Source: Kalmusia sp. IMI 367209 (Eukaryota > Ascomycota > Dothideomycetes > Pleosporales > Didymosphaeriaceae). Taken from it: a DNA stretch of 64,000 nt. Shown in pieces: positions 47,230-59,000 of the stretch; the stretch's first letter is position 1; each line of letters begins with the position of its first letter. The stretch covers positions 62,001-126,000 of the forward strand of contig JAPEUQ010000013.1 of assembly GCA_027946365.1 (NCBI GenBank), read 5' to 3'. A program made the translations under genes and the position numbers. A model generated the notes under the pieces. The model was not told the origin of the DNA. It saw only the letters and a list, made by a program, of their open reading frames with translations, and ran no database searches.

Positions 47230-49288
47230 ATGATTCGCCTTGCTTCTGTCTCATCACTTCTAGCGCTAGCCACTTTAGGCTTTGCTGCTACTCCCATCCC
47301 AAACATTAGCCCACTATCAGTAATAGGCCCATTTGGCGGGTAAGAGTCTTGTGGCTCACGTCCATCCACGTTCTGACATATCTAGCTGCACTGTCGATAC
47401 TAATGACTACAATTCGGGTGGCTCAATCTCAGTCGATGGGTGGAGCATCAAAGTCCCGAAAAATTTACTCGTACAATTTCCAACCATCTGGACCCCATTC
47501 CGCAAACTGTGCGAGGCCGGCGCTGATGGCTACGAAGTCCAAATCTCCGGCAATGTCATTGGCGCGCAACCAACTGCTGGCCAAATTATTATCAGCGCTG
47601 GCTTCAGCTTGAGAGAGGGCGTCGGTTACATCGACTCCATCGATGTCGCAGACGGCTCTTTCAGAATCCGTGGAGGGCCCAAGCTTCGACTCTGCGATCC
47701 AAACGGCGTCTTCGGCAAGGTTTCCAACTTGTCGCCTTTCTTCCCGGTGGACGACGAGAACCCGAGCGTCACCGCTTTCTCCGGTTTCCCCATGTGCATT
47801 CCGCGCTCCGACAACGATCCCAAATGTCCTTCGTCGAATCGTCCGGCTGGGTCAACGAACTTCTCCCCTGCTGATCCCTTGTCCATGGTACCTTTCCTCG
47901 TCGGAGACTTCATTACATATGCTGGTCTGCCCAAAGGTGGCGAAATCCTTGTTTATGAGGCCTCCGCCACCAATGTTCAGGTCACTACGTCGGCATCCAA
48001 CACTGTACCTAACTACATCTTCGTTGAGGATGCGATCATCGGAGTCACTGACACCGCTGCGAATGTAGAAATTGCTGATACTCGGGTCAGTCCGTTCAAT
48101 AATTACTAGTCTTTCTTATGCTGACTCTGTTATAGTTCATTGGGTATCTGTCTAGCTGCAGTGGTGCCTCAGTCCAGGTCTTTGCCATCGAAGTAGATCC
48201 GTGCACAGGTGACGAAAGCTATCGGCAGGTGAGTGTTCAACATACTTGATGCATGCAAGCATGTGCTAAATACGTACAGGTTGGTTCCGCTACCCCCAGA
48301 GCTGGCGACGTCCGATGTAAATGGGAAGCTCGTGTCGCCGCTTCAACTCCATTCACTCGAGAATACGTCATCAAGACAAACAACCCCGTCATTGAGACTA
48401 AAGACGGCCTTCAAGCCGGGCAATACGTCACCCCCGTGACCGAATGGATCCAACCCGAAGTCAACATCCCAGGAACAGAACCCGTGCCATTCAAATTCGA
48501 TGACATCCGTGGCCTTGTACAAGGTGACTTCCTAGATGACGAGCAGTTCGGGCCCCTCTCCCCGTTCCCAGGACCAAATCCTCCAGCCCCGTCAAAGACT
48601 TGCTCGCCCATCGACCCGACTCAGCCAGAAGCTGCGCCCACTGCCACCATCGCCCCCTTCACTGCTGACCAACGCGGTGGCGCGACCATCCTCCTTATCG
48701 CACAGAATAATAACTCTGCAATTTCGAACAGCCAGCTCAACTTCAATTGGACACAGATCTCGCCTTCGACGCCAAGCGCATCCGTGAGTTCCTCCTCATC
48801 TCTCTAAGCCATATACTAACAACCCACAGGTCAGTCTAACCAACCCCGCCCAAGCAACCGCCACCTTCACGGCTCCCAAGCTCGCCACCACCCTCACCTT
48901 CGAAGTGACCCTCAGCCTCAAGTCCAACACCAGCATCACGTCCAAAGCGCAGGTCAGCGTCAAAGTCAGCACCACGGCCGCCGACGTGGTCGTGCTCGAC
49001 ACGTACACGTGGGAATCGCGGCAGTCGGGCACCATCGGGGTGACGTGCCATTCCAACGTGCAGAATGGCGACAACAAAGCCATGTCGCTGTGGCTGAGCG
49101 GTGGCGCAACGAAGCTCGCGATGACCAGCACGGGGAGCGGGAAGTGGAGCTATAGTGCGAGGAGCACGAAGCAGCCGACGAATGTGCAATGCGTAAGTGA
49201 CCTTGGGGGAAAGAGCGCGCTGGCTACGGCACCGTTGAGGAGGCGAAAGAGAGGGTTTATGGGGACGGTGGATGGCTTGTTGGAGTGA
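47230..49288 (+). CDS. Large secreted protein of unknown function
   Basis: Five exons (47230-47339, 47386-48085, 48136-48228, 48280-48783, 48830-49288) give 621 aa. The start MIRLASVSSLLALATLGFAA is a clean signal peptide. After it comes a beta-rich domain (CTVDTNDYNSGGSISVDGW, VKVSTTAADVVVLDTYTWES), about ten Cys, several N-x-S/T sites, a Pro-rich linker (PLSPFPGPNPPAPSKTC), and no catalytic motif I know. The C-terminus ends RRRKR then GFMGTVDGLLE, a possible Kex2-type cleavage leaving an 11-residue peptide. A perfect GTAAGT at 49193 with an AG at 49239 could be spliced instead, giving a different tail without that site. Intron 2 has a GTCAGT donor. Probably extracellular or wall-associated; family not recognised. 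Confidence 0.78.
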
Positions 49289-49783
49289 TTAGGTGATGTG
49301 ATGTTGCTTTCTTGTCCATATTGATGTTTTATCCTTTCACGATAATGAAGAGGTTCAAGCTAGCGTTTTGCATCTCTGTTGCGGGATGCGTGAAAAGTAG
49401 CATCTAGTGAAATATCAACTTAACGTTGATTGAATATTGCTATTTTGAGGTAGGTGGACTACTGTGAAGTGGAGTAGTAAAATACATGCTCGTGTGCGCA
49501 TTCCATATAGCTTTTCAGGGAGGCCTTTGAGGACAACGAAATGTGTAAGGAATAGGGTAGAAGGGCGGGATAGGTTAAAAAGAAGTTTCCTGTACATAAA
49601 CGAGGCAATCAATATGCTGACGATGATGCATTGCTTCGATGTGGTGATTGTATGAAATCTAAGACAATGCGTAGATCTAGTCTTATTAGAGTTAGCAGCA
49701 ACATTAGATCTATATTCTATTAAGTATAAGTGCAAATACCGAGGTTATGACGCTTACTACTGTATGTGTATACAGCAGATTTG
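49289..49783. other. Convergent 3' spacer, no feature seen
   Basis: AT-rich sequence between two convergent genes; nothing recognised. Confidence 0.4.
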
Positions 49784-50878
<1,095 letters not shown>

Positions 50879-51095
50879 GGTGGTTTGTGAAGAACGCGGA
50901 GAGGAAGAGAGGTAGAGCACAAAAATCCTCACAACTTGTAGAGTGTCGACGATACCTTTTACTCTTTGGAGATCTCTTGGACCCTGCTCAGTCAGATGCG
51001 CTACAAATAAACGTACCAATGCCGTGGGACGCTGTACGAAGGCTCATTAGCCCTTTTGCAGCTAGCTTTGCGGGACGTGGGGCGGAAAGCCGGGA

Positions 51096-51110
51096 CGCGT
51101 TCGACGCGTC
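51096..51110. promoter_or_regulatory. Tandem MCB (ACGCGT) elements upstream of POL12
   Basis: Two ACGCGT hexamers (51096-51101 and 51105-51110) spaced by three bases, 173 bp before the POL12 ATG. In yeasts this is the MBF-binding MluI cell-cycle box found at replication genes. A function here is inferred from motif and position. The intergenic region spans 50879-51282. Confidence 0.5.
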
Positions 51111-51282
51111 TCAAAATCTCCAGGCGCGTGTGCACCACGTCGAAATCCCACTCTGTTCCGCTTTTGGGTATCTACTCAGAAACACAATTCGTACGCTCTG
51201 GATATCGCTGGCGCCATTGAGTTCTCCATAAACTACGTATTTGCATTTCCATCGACTCTTCTAGTATCCCTTCACACGCACA

Positions 51283-53482
51283 ATGGACGAAACCGCCGAG
51301 CTCACCGAACGCTTCGAGCGTTATTGCGACACGAAAGACAACGAAGTCCCCTCGGACGTCCTCGGCGAACTGCAATCTATCCAGCGCATATTCTCCATCT
51401 CCGCCGAAGAGCTAGACTTCAAATGGCAGGCGTACAATATGAAGATGGGCGGGGAGGAGAACAAGCTGGATCTGAAGACGGCGCGAGACTTCAAGAAGAA
51501 CCTGCAAGACACGTTAGAGAAGGAGAGTAGGGGGAAAGTGCAACAACGAAGTGATGCGAAGAGGGTCGCGCCCACGCCGAGGGCAGCAAAGGGTGCGGAT
51601 ATGTACGATATGTATGTTGTATCATGGAGAAGCTCAAAGAGGCTGCCGGTGGCTGACTGGAAACAGGTTGGATGGGATGATTGCGACACCACGACCAGGC
51701 GGCATCAACGGCAGTGCAGCAAAGCGAAGATCAAACTTTGGCACGCCTGCTAGCAAAGCGCACAAGAACCATGAGATGAGCTCACCCGCGGGTGGACTAA
51801 CACCCAGAGAAGCTAATGGTGGACCGTACGTACATCGCTCATACCTAGCTTTATAATCTGACCCAGTGTAGTACATTCGATTTCTCGACTCGCGCAAATG
51901 CTGGCGACATCTCCGAGCAATTGAACGGTCAAATCACACTGCCTGACCCCCCAGAAGAGCCCCCCTCGGAAACACGCATCAAGCTGAAGGCGAATACCGA
52001 CATGTCCAAATTCTCATACAAAACTATGGCGATAAAGCTCTCCGAAGCGTCCGAAGTCCTCGACGATCGCATCGACGAGTTCCGCCAACTGATCCAAGAA
52101 CACCTTGAGCTTGAAGACAGCGCCTTCGGCAACCCTTCATACCAATCCCCAAGCGAGATTATAGCAGTAGGACGCATATGCTCCGATACCTCAGAAGGGA
52201 AGCTCAACACTGCCTCTCTCGTCTTAGAAGGCTCACGACGATGGGGTTCCGGCCGACGAGTACCTTTGACACTGGACAATTTGACTTCATACAACTTCTT
52301 CCCCGGGCAAATTGTCGCTCTCCGCGGCACCAACGCCTCAGGCGAGAGCCTTGTCGTCTCAGAGATCCTCTCCTTCCCCCTCCTCACACAACCCGCCTCC
52401 ACCCCTGCAGAACTAGATACCCACAACGCGCGGTACCTCGACACGCCCGAATCAGACCCCTCCTCCGTCCGCCCCTTAACCATTCTCATAGCCTCAGGCC
52501 CCTACACCACAGACCAAAACCTTGACTTCGCTCCTCTTCACACATTCCTCGATAACGCCGCAACCGCCTACGCAGACAGCATCATCCTACTCGGCCCCTT
52601 CCTCGACGCAGAGCATCCCCTAATCAGATCAGGTGACTTCGACATTCCGCCCCATCTCACGTCCCCTGACCAAGCCACCATGACCGACCTCTTTCGCCAT
52701 CACATCTCCTCAGCGCTACAGTCGTTTGCCCAGCGTCTGCCTACCTGCAACGTCATCCTCGTTCCATCGCTGCGCGACGCACATCACCACGCTGCCGCCT
52801 TCCCGCAGGACAAGTTTACTAAAAAAGAACTAGGCCTAGGAGCGGCAGGGAAACAAGCCCAGTGCGTGACGAACCCGATGACGCTGTCTATGAACGAGTT
52901 CATTGTCGGCATGTCTTCGCTCGACACGCTAGATATGCTACGTAGAGAGGAGATTGTAGGCGGAAAAGCCATGGGTGTCAATCTCTACGAAAGGGGCGCG
53001 AGGAACGTTATTGAGCAGCGTAATTTCCTGCCCGTTTTCCCGCCCACAGGGCGGGAGAAGATGATTCCGTCTGCGCCTGTGGAAGCGAAGGTTTTCAAAG
53101 AGGGTAGTGGGGAGGAAGGAGACCAGGACGAACCGAGTCCGTTCTTGCCCCTGGGCACGATGCTAGACACGAGTTATCTCAAGCTGAGCGAGATGCTAAA
53201 TGTGAGGCCCGATATACTGATTACGCCGAGTGTGCTGCAGGCCACTATTAAGGTATGCTCTCTCAGTGTGTCCATGTCATGATGATGGTATTGACAGTCG
53301 AATAGGTTGTGGAAAGCGTGCTAGTGATTAACCCGGGGACGTTGAGTAAGCGCCGAGCAGCGGGCACGTATGCGCGTGTGGTTGTGCAGCCTGCGATTTT
53401 GAGTGAAGAAGAGAGGGAAAGGGGGCTTGCTGTAGCGCATAAGCTGTGGGAACGTGCTAGGGTGGATATAGTGAAGATTTGA
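51283..53482 (+). CDS. POL12: DNA polymerase alpha, subunit B (primase complex)
   Basis: Regulatory B subunit that tethers Pol alpha-primase at initiation of replication. Four exons (51283-51611, 51667-51825, 51872-53252, 53306-53482) give 681 aa. The N-terminal helical domain (DVLGELQSIQRIFSISAEEL) is followed by a linker, then the OB-fold (SEIIAVGRICSDTSEGKLNT, FFPGQIVALRGTNASG) and the inactive phosphoesterase domain (LTILIASGPYTTDQNLDFAP, CNVILVPSLRDAHHH, CVTNPMTLSMNEFIVGMSSL). The end is VVESVLVINPGTLSKRRAAG..YARVVVQPA, completed by the last exon. Introns are 46-55 nt. All exon joins preserve the frame. No intact metal-binding set is expected in this family. Confidence 0.93.
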
Positions 53483-54055
53483 GCGTTCATGATGTTTTTG
53501 GTGGCGGTCTACTAGGAGGTGTCCTGGTCATTGCTGGTGCTGGTGCTGGTGCTGGTGCTGGGATGGCATAGTAGGCATCTGCGGGTCAGCAGTTGAGATA
53601 TGCATACATAATCAACGGTACGCTTTTGGACAATCAAGAACTCCGACGTTGTTCGCTGTTGAACACTGAAGGCCGCGCCCATTATTTTACAATCGAGAGA
53701 GGGATGGGACAGCAATTTCAAGGTTTTGGCAAGTGTAGATCGTGTGGCCTTGCGTGACTAGGTTCATAGTACAGCGTTTATATGTATGCCAATCGCATCT
53801 TCAAGGTCATCCGCTTTCGAGCGGGCACAGAAAGCCGCAAATGTGTGAATTCAGGAATTGAATTTTGTTATCGAACCGAACCCGACACCTTCCATGCTTG
53901 TCTTAAAGCAGAATAAGATAACCGAAAGAGCCCAGCAATGCATGCCGTAACCGAGGGCATCTCCTCACGCCCTCGTATCCATGTTCGTGACTTTGTCATT
54001 GCGTATAACCATCGCGCCTTCCTCCCGCTACTCCGGCCGTCGATTCGTAGGGAAT
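53483..54055. other. Convergent 3' spacer with a hexanucleotide repeat
   Basis: Between POL12 and RPS29. (TGCTGG)5 lies at 53532-53561. No gene recognised. Confidence 0.5.
53532..53561. repeat. (TGCTGG)5 microsatellite
   Basis: Five perfect copies of a 6-bp unit, 50 bp downstream of the POL12 stop. Confidence 0.9.
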
Positions 54056-54494
54056 TTATCGGTGCTATTACACATCAGTGCCTGCATTTCTTCTGTATTC
54101 TGCAAGAGCGTTTCCGTAGTTGAATCAATAGGTATGCATGCAAAGGGTGCATGTGCAAAGGTTGCAGGCTTGTGTAGAAAGTGGGTAAATCCGTACCTTG
54201 ACGAATCCAATGTCGGCGCTCTTCTCGCGGAAGCACTGACGGCAAATGTTGAGGCCGTACTTGCGGATGAGACCGGCCTTGTGGGTGCAGACGCGGCTGT
54301 GAAGAATTCCGTTAGCACACATCCATTCAGGTACTCCCTCGACTGCGTATAAATCCCTCTCATCGCCCTCGGCCCACCAACCAACACTCCGATCGACATA
54401 AGATAAACCGTAGGTATGTGAGCTAGACGTACCACTCGCGGGAGCCCTTGCCGTAGGTGCGCGGGCGCGAGTACCAGACGGATTCATGAGACAT
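54056..54494 (-). CDS. RPS29: 40S ribosomal protein uS14 (Rps29)
   Basis: Small zinc-binding protein of the 40S head. Three exons: 54494-54433, 54296-54197 and a 9-nt terminal exon 54064-54056 (CAC CGA TAA). Together they give exactly 56 aa, the universal length. The sequence runs [50 protein letters not shown] and final HR. The zinc ligands are Cys 21, 24, 39 and 42; Cys 21 is encoded across the first intron. Introns are 136 and 132 nt, longer than elsewhere in the window, as is common for ribosomal-protein genes. Without the tiny last exon the protein would run on into unrelated sequence. Confidence 0.93.
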
Positions 54495-55040
54495 GATGTG
54501 TGTGGGTGGCGCGAAGTCGAGGCGGAGAGTCGCTGCTGCAAAAAATGTCAGTTCGCAGTTCTGCAGACGGTATGCAGTGTCTCCGGGGTTACTGGACGTA
54601 CTGGTTAGGTGCTCGGGGCGGTGTCGTCGGTCTGCGTTGGGGCTGTCGTTCACAAAGCTCGCAATGTGGGTTTCGAGATTCAATTTCGGTGCGCGCACAG
54701 GCCGCGCCTTCTCGCTTATTGCGCAAATGCGCTAAACCTTTGTGGGAATAGACCTGCACAGCACCACTTGCTCTTGCGATTAATCAAACTATACTCTGAT
54801 GCTGATTAGGACGCGTGTAATTCTATGAACTTCATTGAAGCTCTACTAGTGGACATTGCACCCGTTTGCAAATGAACACACCCTCGTCTTTGACGCGAGC
54901 CGATTCTGCGATCACATTTTTTCAGCTTGAGTGCTGATGCGTGAAGTACCAAGTCGCAAGGCTAGAGATTGAAAAAAACATGCTCCGAGTTACCTAGGAA
55001 TATATCGTACGAGCCAGGTTGCTATCCTAAGGACATCCAC
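54495..55040. other. Intergenic, RPS29 promoter side
   Basis: 546 bp between RPS29 (minus) and the 3' end of the C6 regulator (minus). Must hold the RPS29 promoter; no discrete element identified. Confidence 0.4.
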
Positions 55041-57419
55041 TCAATGCTCTTCATGTAGCTCGGTATTGAGTGCAGATTCGATCCATGCTTGCCAGTCTGC
55101 TTCGGAGTCGAATTCCATTTCAGTGTCACCTGCTGTCAACTCCATGTCGGCGAACTGGCTAGACGCGGTCCCAGTATCGCGCAGACTGTCTCCAACCTGT
55201 CCACTTATTCCAAATTTTTGTGTTCGAGGGGTGATTCCTGAGACTGTACCGCCTACGCCTGGGTGAGCACTGTATGTAAAAAGAATCAACGGATCGTCGA
55301 GCGCTGCACTCGGTATCGTCGAAGTCTGAACAATACCGACAAGGCGACGCCACCGCTCTACAAAGACATCCACCATCTCAGTTGTCGAGAATGGTGCTGG
55401 ATGTGACGAGAATGGCACTTGTGCATCCTGCATCTCTGACATCCTCGCAGCCTCCGGATCGGCTCGCAGTCTAGCTAGCTCCGCATCCCGATGTCTCCGC
55501 GCATTTCTCATCAACTTCCTTATAGGCAACCAGACACCTGTGTCGTCACTCAACGCCCTCGGGGGAATCAGCCACCGCGAATTCAGTGCAACCCATGCCC
55601 TTTCCACAACAGGCGACCAGACCCGCCGCGGAATTTCAAGTGCGAGATAAATTGTAGAGTGCCAATGCGTACATGTCTGGTAGGCCCAACGCCAATGTCG
55701 ACATGCTTCTTCGGCGTTCATGGCATGATTAAACTCTGCAACGTGGATCGCAGCGTGTAGAAGCTTTGTTCTAAGTGCAATGTCGTTTGGAGAGAGTGAG
55801 GTAGACGGCGAAGGGGAAGTGATGACGGGGAGGAACGAGAGCAAGGTCAGCTTTGCCATGACCATGCGCGCCATCGTGATAGAGACCCAGTATCCGATGT
55901 TTTGGCTCGTGTATCGGAGATACTGTGACTCGAAATTCTGGTAGATCTTCTCGATGATGCGGCTTTTCTCATCTAGAGTCATAGTTGGTGAGGACGACAG
56001 CAACTGCCTATGAATCTCTGTCAACGCCACAGATATACGTACGAAAGACGTGTCCGTGACCCCGAATCGCTCGGTGGGAGTCGTAGTCGTTTGCGGGTCG
56101 ATATCCTGGTCATTGATGTTCAGTGGAGCCTTGGTGTCAAAGTCGATACTCGCGTATGTCATGCCTGTTCCCTGGTCTTCGGCAGTCTTTTGGTCCACCA
56201 AGCACATAGTCCACCAGGTCCTTCTGCGCATTTCGATTTCGAATGGGGTGAGATGAGGTAAATGAGACCCGTCCCTGTGCAGTCCAAGATATTGCGCTAT
56301 TCGGGCAAGCAGACCAAACATCATCCACACGTATTTCGGACTATCATGTCGACGATGTAGACCAAGGAAGAGAGTGAGTGCTTGGACAATGCTAAGGGTA
56401 GGACTGTTGAGGAAATCTGCTTGAGACAGAGACGTCTCAAGACCTAGACGGAATCTTGCGGTGAGGGACGGCTTGGAGATTCCGAAGTTAGTCATGACGT
56501 CTTCGTCTTCCATTGATGCAATCGCTGCATAATAGACCGCAAACAGAAGAGCCTCATCATCTGGAGTAAGGTTCACCATCGCCTGCTGGTCGCGTGTCAT
56601 CTCTCGGAAACTTGGCATGTGGACAACTCGAACGAAGAAGTTAACATTCGCTTCGTACACGTCCAAGAGGTACGGTATGTGTGATGCCAGGGGGCGATAC
56701 TCTTTCATCGGGGCGTCCAAGTTGCTCCCGAAGGGGAAAACTCCCACATTCGAAAGTAAACGAGGTGGTTGTGTCGTTGTCTCATGTGGTGGAGCATCGT
56801 CTTCAGAGCTCTCAGAAGCCATTTCTGCAAAGTTTTGGGTGTCTGCACGGAGTCCAGCCAGTTCCTCGTCGATCCGGTTCCAAAAGCTACTTGTCACATA
56901 GCGACTGGCGTTCAGACCAACGAAACGCCCGCCTCCTCGACGGGGGACAGTGTCGGTGTTCTCAACCGCTTGACTAGCTGAGCCAGAAGCTTCACCCCTG
57001 CTAATGCTAGTCAAGATATCAACAGTTGGCGCGTCTATCACTGAATACGTCTCGTCAATTTCATGGCTAAACTGCTTTACCAGACCTTCCAGAGTTCGTA
57101 ACCTCTCCTTGATCCTGGAAATGTCTGGAGTGTTAGGCTGCGGGCTAGTTGCAGAACGCTTTTCTAAGTTTCGAGCCCATCTCGGTGGGCCTTCTGCAGT
57201 AGGGATGACGCATGCGATATTTGCACGACGACAATTTGAACAAGGCGACTTCTTGTCACATCGCACTCTACGAGTACGACAGGTGACACAACTGCGCGGT
57301 TTCGCTGACGTGGGCGTACGAGTCCGTGCAGGTGCTGTAGACGTTGAAGTGGCGTCAACGATATAACCGGACGATGATGCGTCTTGTGGCATGCTAAAAG
57401 TTGGAGCTGAGGTGGTCAC
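55041..57419 (-). CDS. Zn(II)2Cys6 fungal-specific transcription factor
   Basis: Single exon, 792 aa. The zinc cluster CVTCRTRRVRCDKKSPCSNC and following C form C-x2-C-x6-C-x5-C-x2-C-x6-C (Cys 44, 47, 54, 60, 63, 70). A linker and a coiled-coil dimerisation segment (ISRIKERLRTLEGLVKQF) follow at about 105-125. The fungal_trans middle homology region spans about 240-520 with LLDVYEANVNFFVRVVHMPS, WMMFGLLARIAQYLGLHRDG and RRRTWWTMCLVDQ, typical of Gal4-like factors. The acidic C-terminus (LTAGDTEMEFDSEADWQAW) may be an activation domain. It is transcribed away from a dienelactone hydrolase with a 336-bp shared promoter, so that hydrolase is a candidate target. Inducer unknown. Confidence 0.92.
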   Translation of the reverse strand: MTTSAPTFSMPQDASSSGYIVDATSTSTAPARTRTPTSAKPRSCVTCRTRRVRCDKKSPCSNCRRANIACVIPTAEGPPRWARNLEKRSATSPQPNTPDISRIKERLRTLEGLVKQFSHEIDETYSVIDAPTVDILTSISRGEASGSASQAVENTDTVPRRGGGRFVGLNASRYVTSSFWNRIDEELAGLRADTQNFAEMASESSEDDAPPHETTTQPPRLLSNVGVFPFGSNLDAPMKEYRPLASHIPYLLDVYEANVNFFVRVVHMPSFREMTRDQQAMVNLTPDDEALLFAVYYAAIASMEDEDVMTNFGISKPSLTARFRLGLETSLSQADFLNSPTLSIVQALTLFLGLHRRHDSPKYVWMMFGLLARIAQYLGLHRDGSHLPHLTPFEIEMRRRTWWTMCLVDQKTAEDQGTGMTYASIDFDTKAPLNINDQDIDPQTTTTPTERFGVTDTSFVRISVALTEIHRQLLSSSPTMTLDEKSRIIEKIYQNFESQYLRYTSQNIGYWVSITMARMVMAKLTLLSFLPVITSPSPSTSLSPNDIALRTKLLHAAIHVAEFNHAMNAEEACRHWRWAYQTCTHWHSTIYLALEIPRRVWSPVVERAWVALNSRWLIPPRALSDDTGVWLPIRKLMRNARRHRDAELARLRADPEAARMSEMQDAQVPFSSHPAPFSTTEMVDVFVERWRRLVGIVQTSTIPSAALDDPLILFTYSAHPGVGGTVSGITPRTQKFGISGQVGDSLRDTGTASSQFADMELTAGDTEMEFDSEADWQAWIESALNTELHEEH

Positions 57420-57755
57420 AGAGTCTCATTGGTGTGCTCTTAAATATATGCCTAGAGGATGTCGTCGAAGTGTTAATGGACGCGGGCCTGACGCGGGTTC
57501 ACATCGCTAAAGTGTAGATAACAAGCAATGCACAGTGCACCATGCCATTCAAAGCCTAGTGATAGTTCTGGCCCCAACGCGAACACCTAGGAAGTTAGTA
57601 TTTGGCCCCGCGAGAACTGCGCGAGGACTGCGCGACAACAGAGCGACATGAGTATAATAATATGTGGTGCTCGCGTTCACTTTAGCCCCACTTCCTCAAC
57701 GTAGTAAAGTTGTTTGATCACATTCAAGTATCATTCTTCATCCTTCACTGTGAAA
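57420..57755. promoter_or_regulatory. Divergent promoter C6 regulator / dienelactone hydrolase with phased direct repeats
   Basis: Two pairs of exact direct repeats, each with an 11-bp period. GACGCGGG lies at 57479-57486 and 57490-57497; ACTGCGCGA lies at 57616-57624 and 57627-57635. A TGCAC-a-GTGCA inverted repeat (57529-57539) lies between them. One helical turn per repeat suits side-by-side protein binding on one DNA face. Function inferred. Confidence 0.45.
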
Positions 57756-58771
57756 ATGAGCTCTTCATGTCCACTCACGGGGAAGAAGAGCGACACCAAG
57801 GATCCATCTTGTAGCCACGAAGAATGCATCAGTGTAAGCGTTTCCTAGCTATAGTCGGCTTTAACTTTGTAAGTAAAGTCGCTAACAAGTAATCAAGGGA
57901 ACTATCCACGCCGGTCTTCCTCAAGGGACCGTCGAGCCTCTCCATGGTTTGAATACCTACACCATCGGCAACAGAACCAACCCTCGCGCCATCATAGTCA
58001 TTTACTCTGATGTCTTCGGCCACAGCCTACCGAATAACAAACTCATTGCAGACTCGTACGCGAAGAGTGGCGAGTACCTCGTTTACATGCCCGACTTCTT
58101 TGAAGGTACGCCTCCGAGTACACTCGCGGTCTTCCAATTCCTCACAGCATGAAGGTGATCCTGTCAAGCTCGCTCTTGCCGACGTGCTCATCCCTACCGA
58201 CGCCGCGAAGCAGTCTATACTGTCCAAGTACGGAGGTCTGCTGGCCAACATCCCAGCCTTCTTGATGTGGCAGAGAAGGCATGGAAAAGAGAAGACTGAT
58301 CGCACATGTATGGAATGGTTGACAAACTTGAGACGCTCCGAGGAGGCGCAAGGGAAGAAAATTGGGATGGTAGGCATGTGCTGGGGTGGAAGGTTTGCCC
58401 TTCGCGCTGGACGATCCGTTAATGATGTCACCCTACCGGATGGTAAGAAAGTTCCCCTCGTAGATGCAGTGGTAGCCTTGCATCCTTCCAATGTCGTGCT
58501 TCCTGAGGACGTGGACGGGCTCGCTGTTCCTGCAAGCTACGGGTGGGGCGTGGAAGATACAGTCACAAGTTTCAAACAAAAGGCTGAGATTGAAGAGATG
58601 GAGAAGAAGAGGAAAGATGCAGGTGAGACGATCCCGCCTGTAGAGCATAGAGTCTACAAGCCTGGAAGGCATGGGTTCAGCGTGAGGGGAAACCCCGAAG
58701 ATCCAGCCGAGAGAAAATGCCTCGAAGATTCAGTGACGCAGGTTTTAGGATGGATGGGACAGCACATTTGA
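57756..58771 (+). CDS. Dienelactone hydrolase family protein
   Basis: Alpha/beta hydrolase of the dienelactone hydrolase (carboxymethylenebutenolidase-like) family. Three exons (57756-57833, 57898-58105, 58155-58771) give 300 aa. The nucleophile elbow is GMCWGGRF, with Cys near residue 171 in place of Ser. The catalytic His is in GRHGFSVRG near residue 268, and an Asp in WGVEDTVTS is the likely third member. The N-terminal CSHEECISEGTIHAG crosses intron 1. Introns are 64 and 49 nt; the second ends at AAG after CACAGCATG because the earlier AG would create a stop. Natural substrate unknown; many fungal members are annotated only by fold. Shares a promoter with the C6 regulator. Confidence 0.9.
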
Positions 58772-59000
58772 GGTGCACGTATGCAGAGTTGATTGTCGCT
58801 AGTCGCATGTCTTCGGTGGTGGCCGGAACATTCGCTAGAATCGGCTGCCGGTGTGTCGCATGTTGTTGATTGGCTGCTGCTTTGCGCCCTTTCCTTGTCG
58901 CCCTTCTTGTCTCCTGCTCACTCGCATGAAAAGGCAACCTTCCATCTTAAATATCAAGCAGAAAAGAAATAGCTTTGAATATCAAGACACACTTCTTAAC

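Noticed and set aside
54125..54541. Longer minus-strand proteins over the RPS29 locus
   Set aside because: They read through introns; the spliced form gives the exact 56-residue ribosomal protein.
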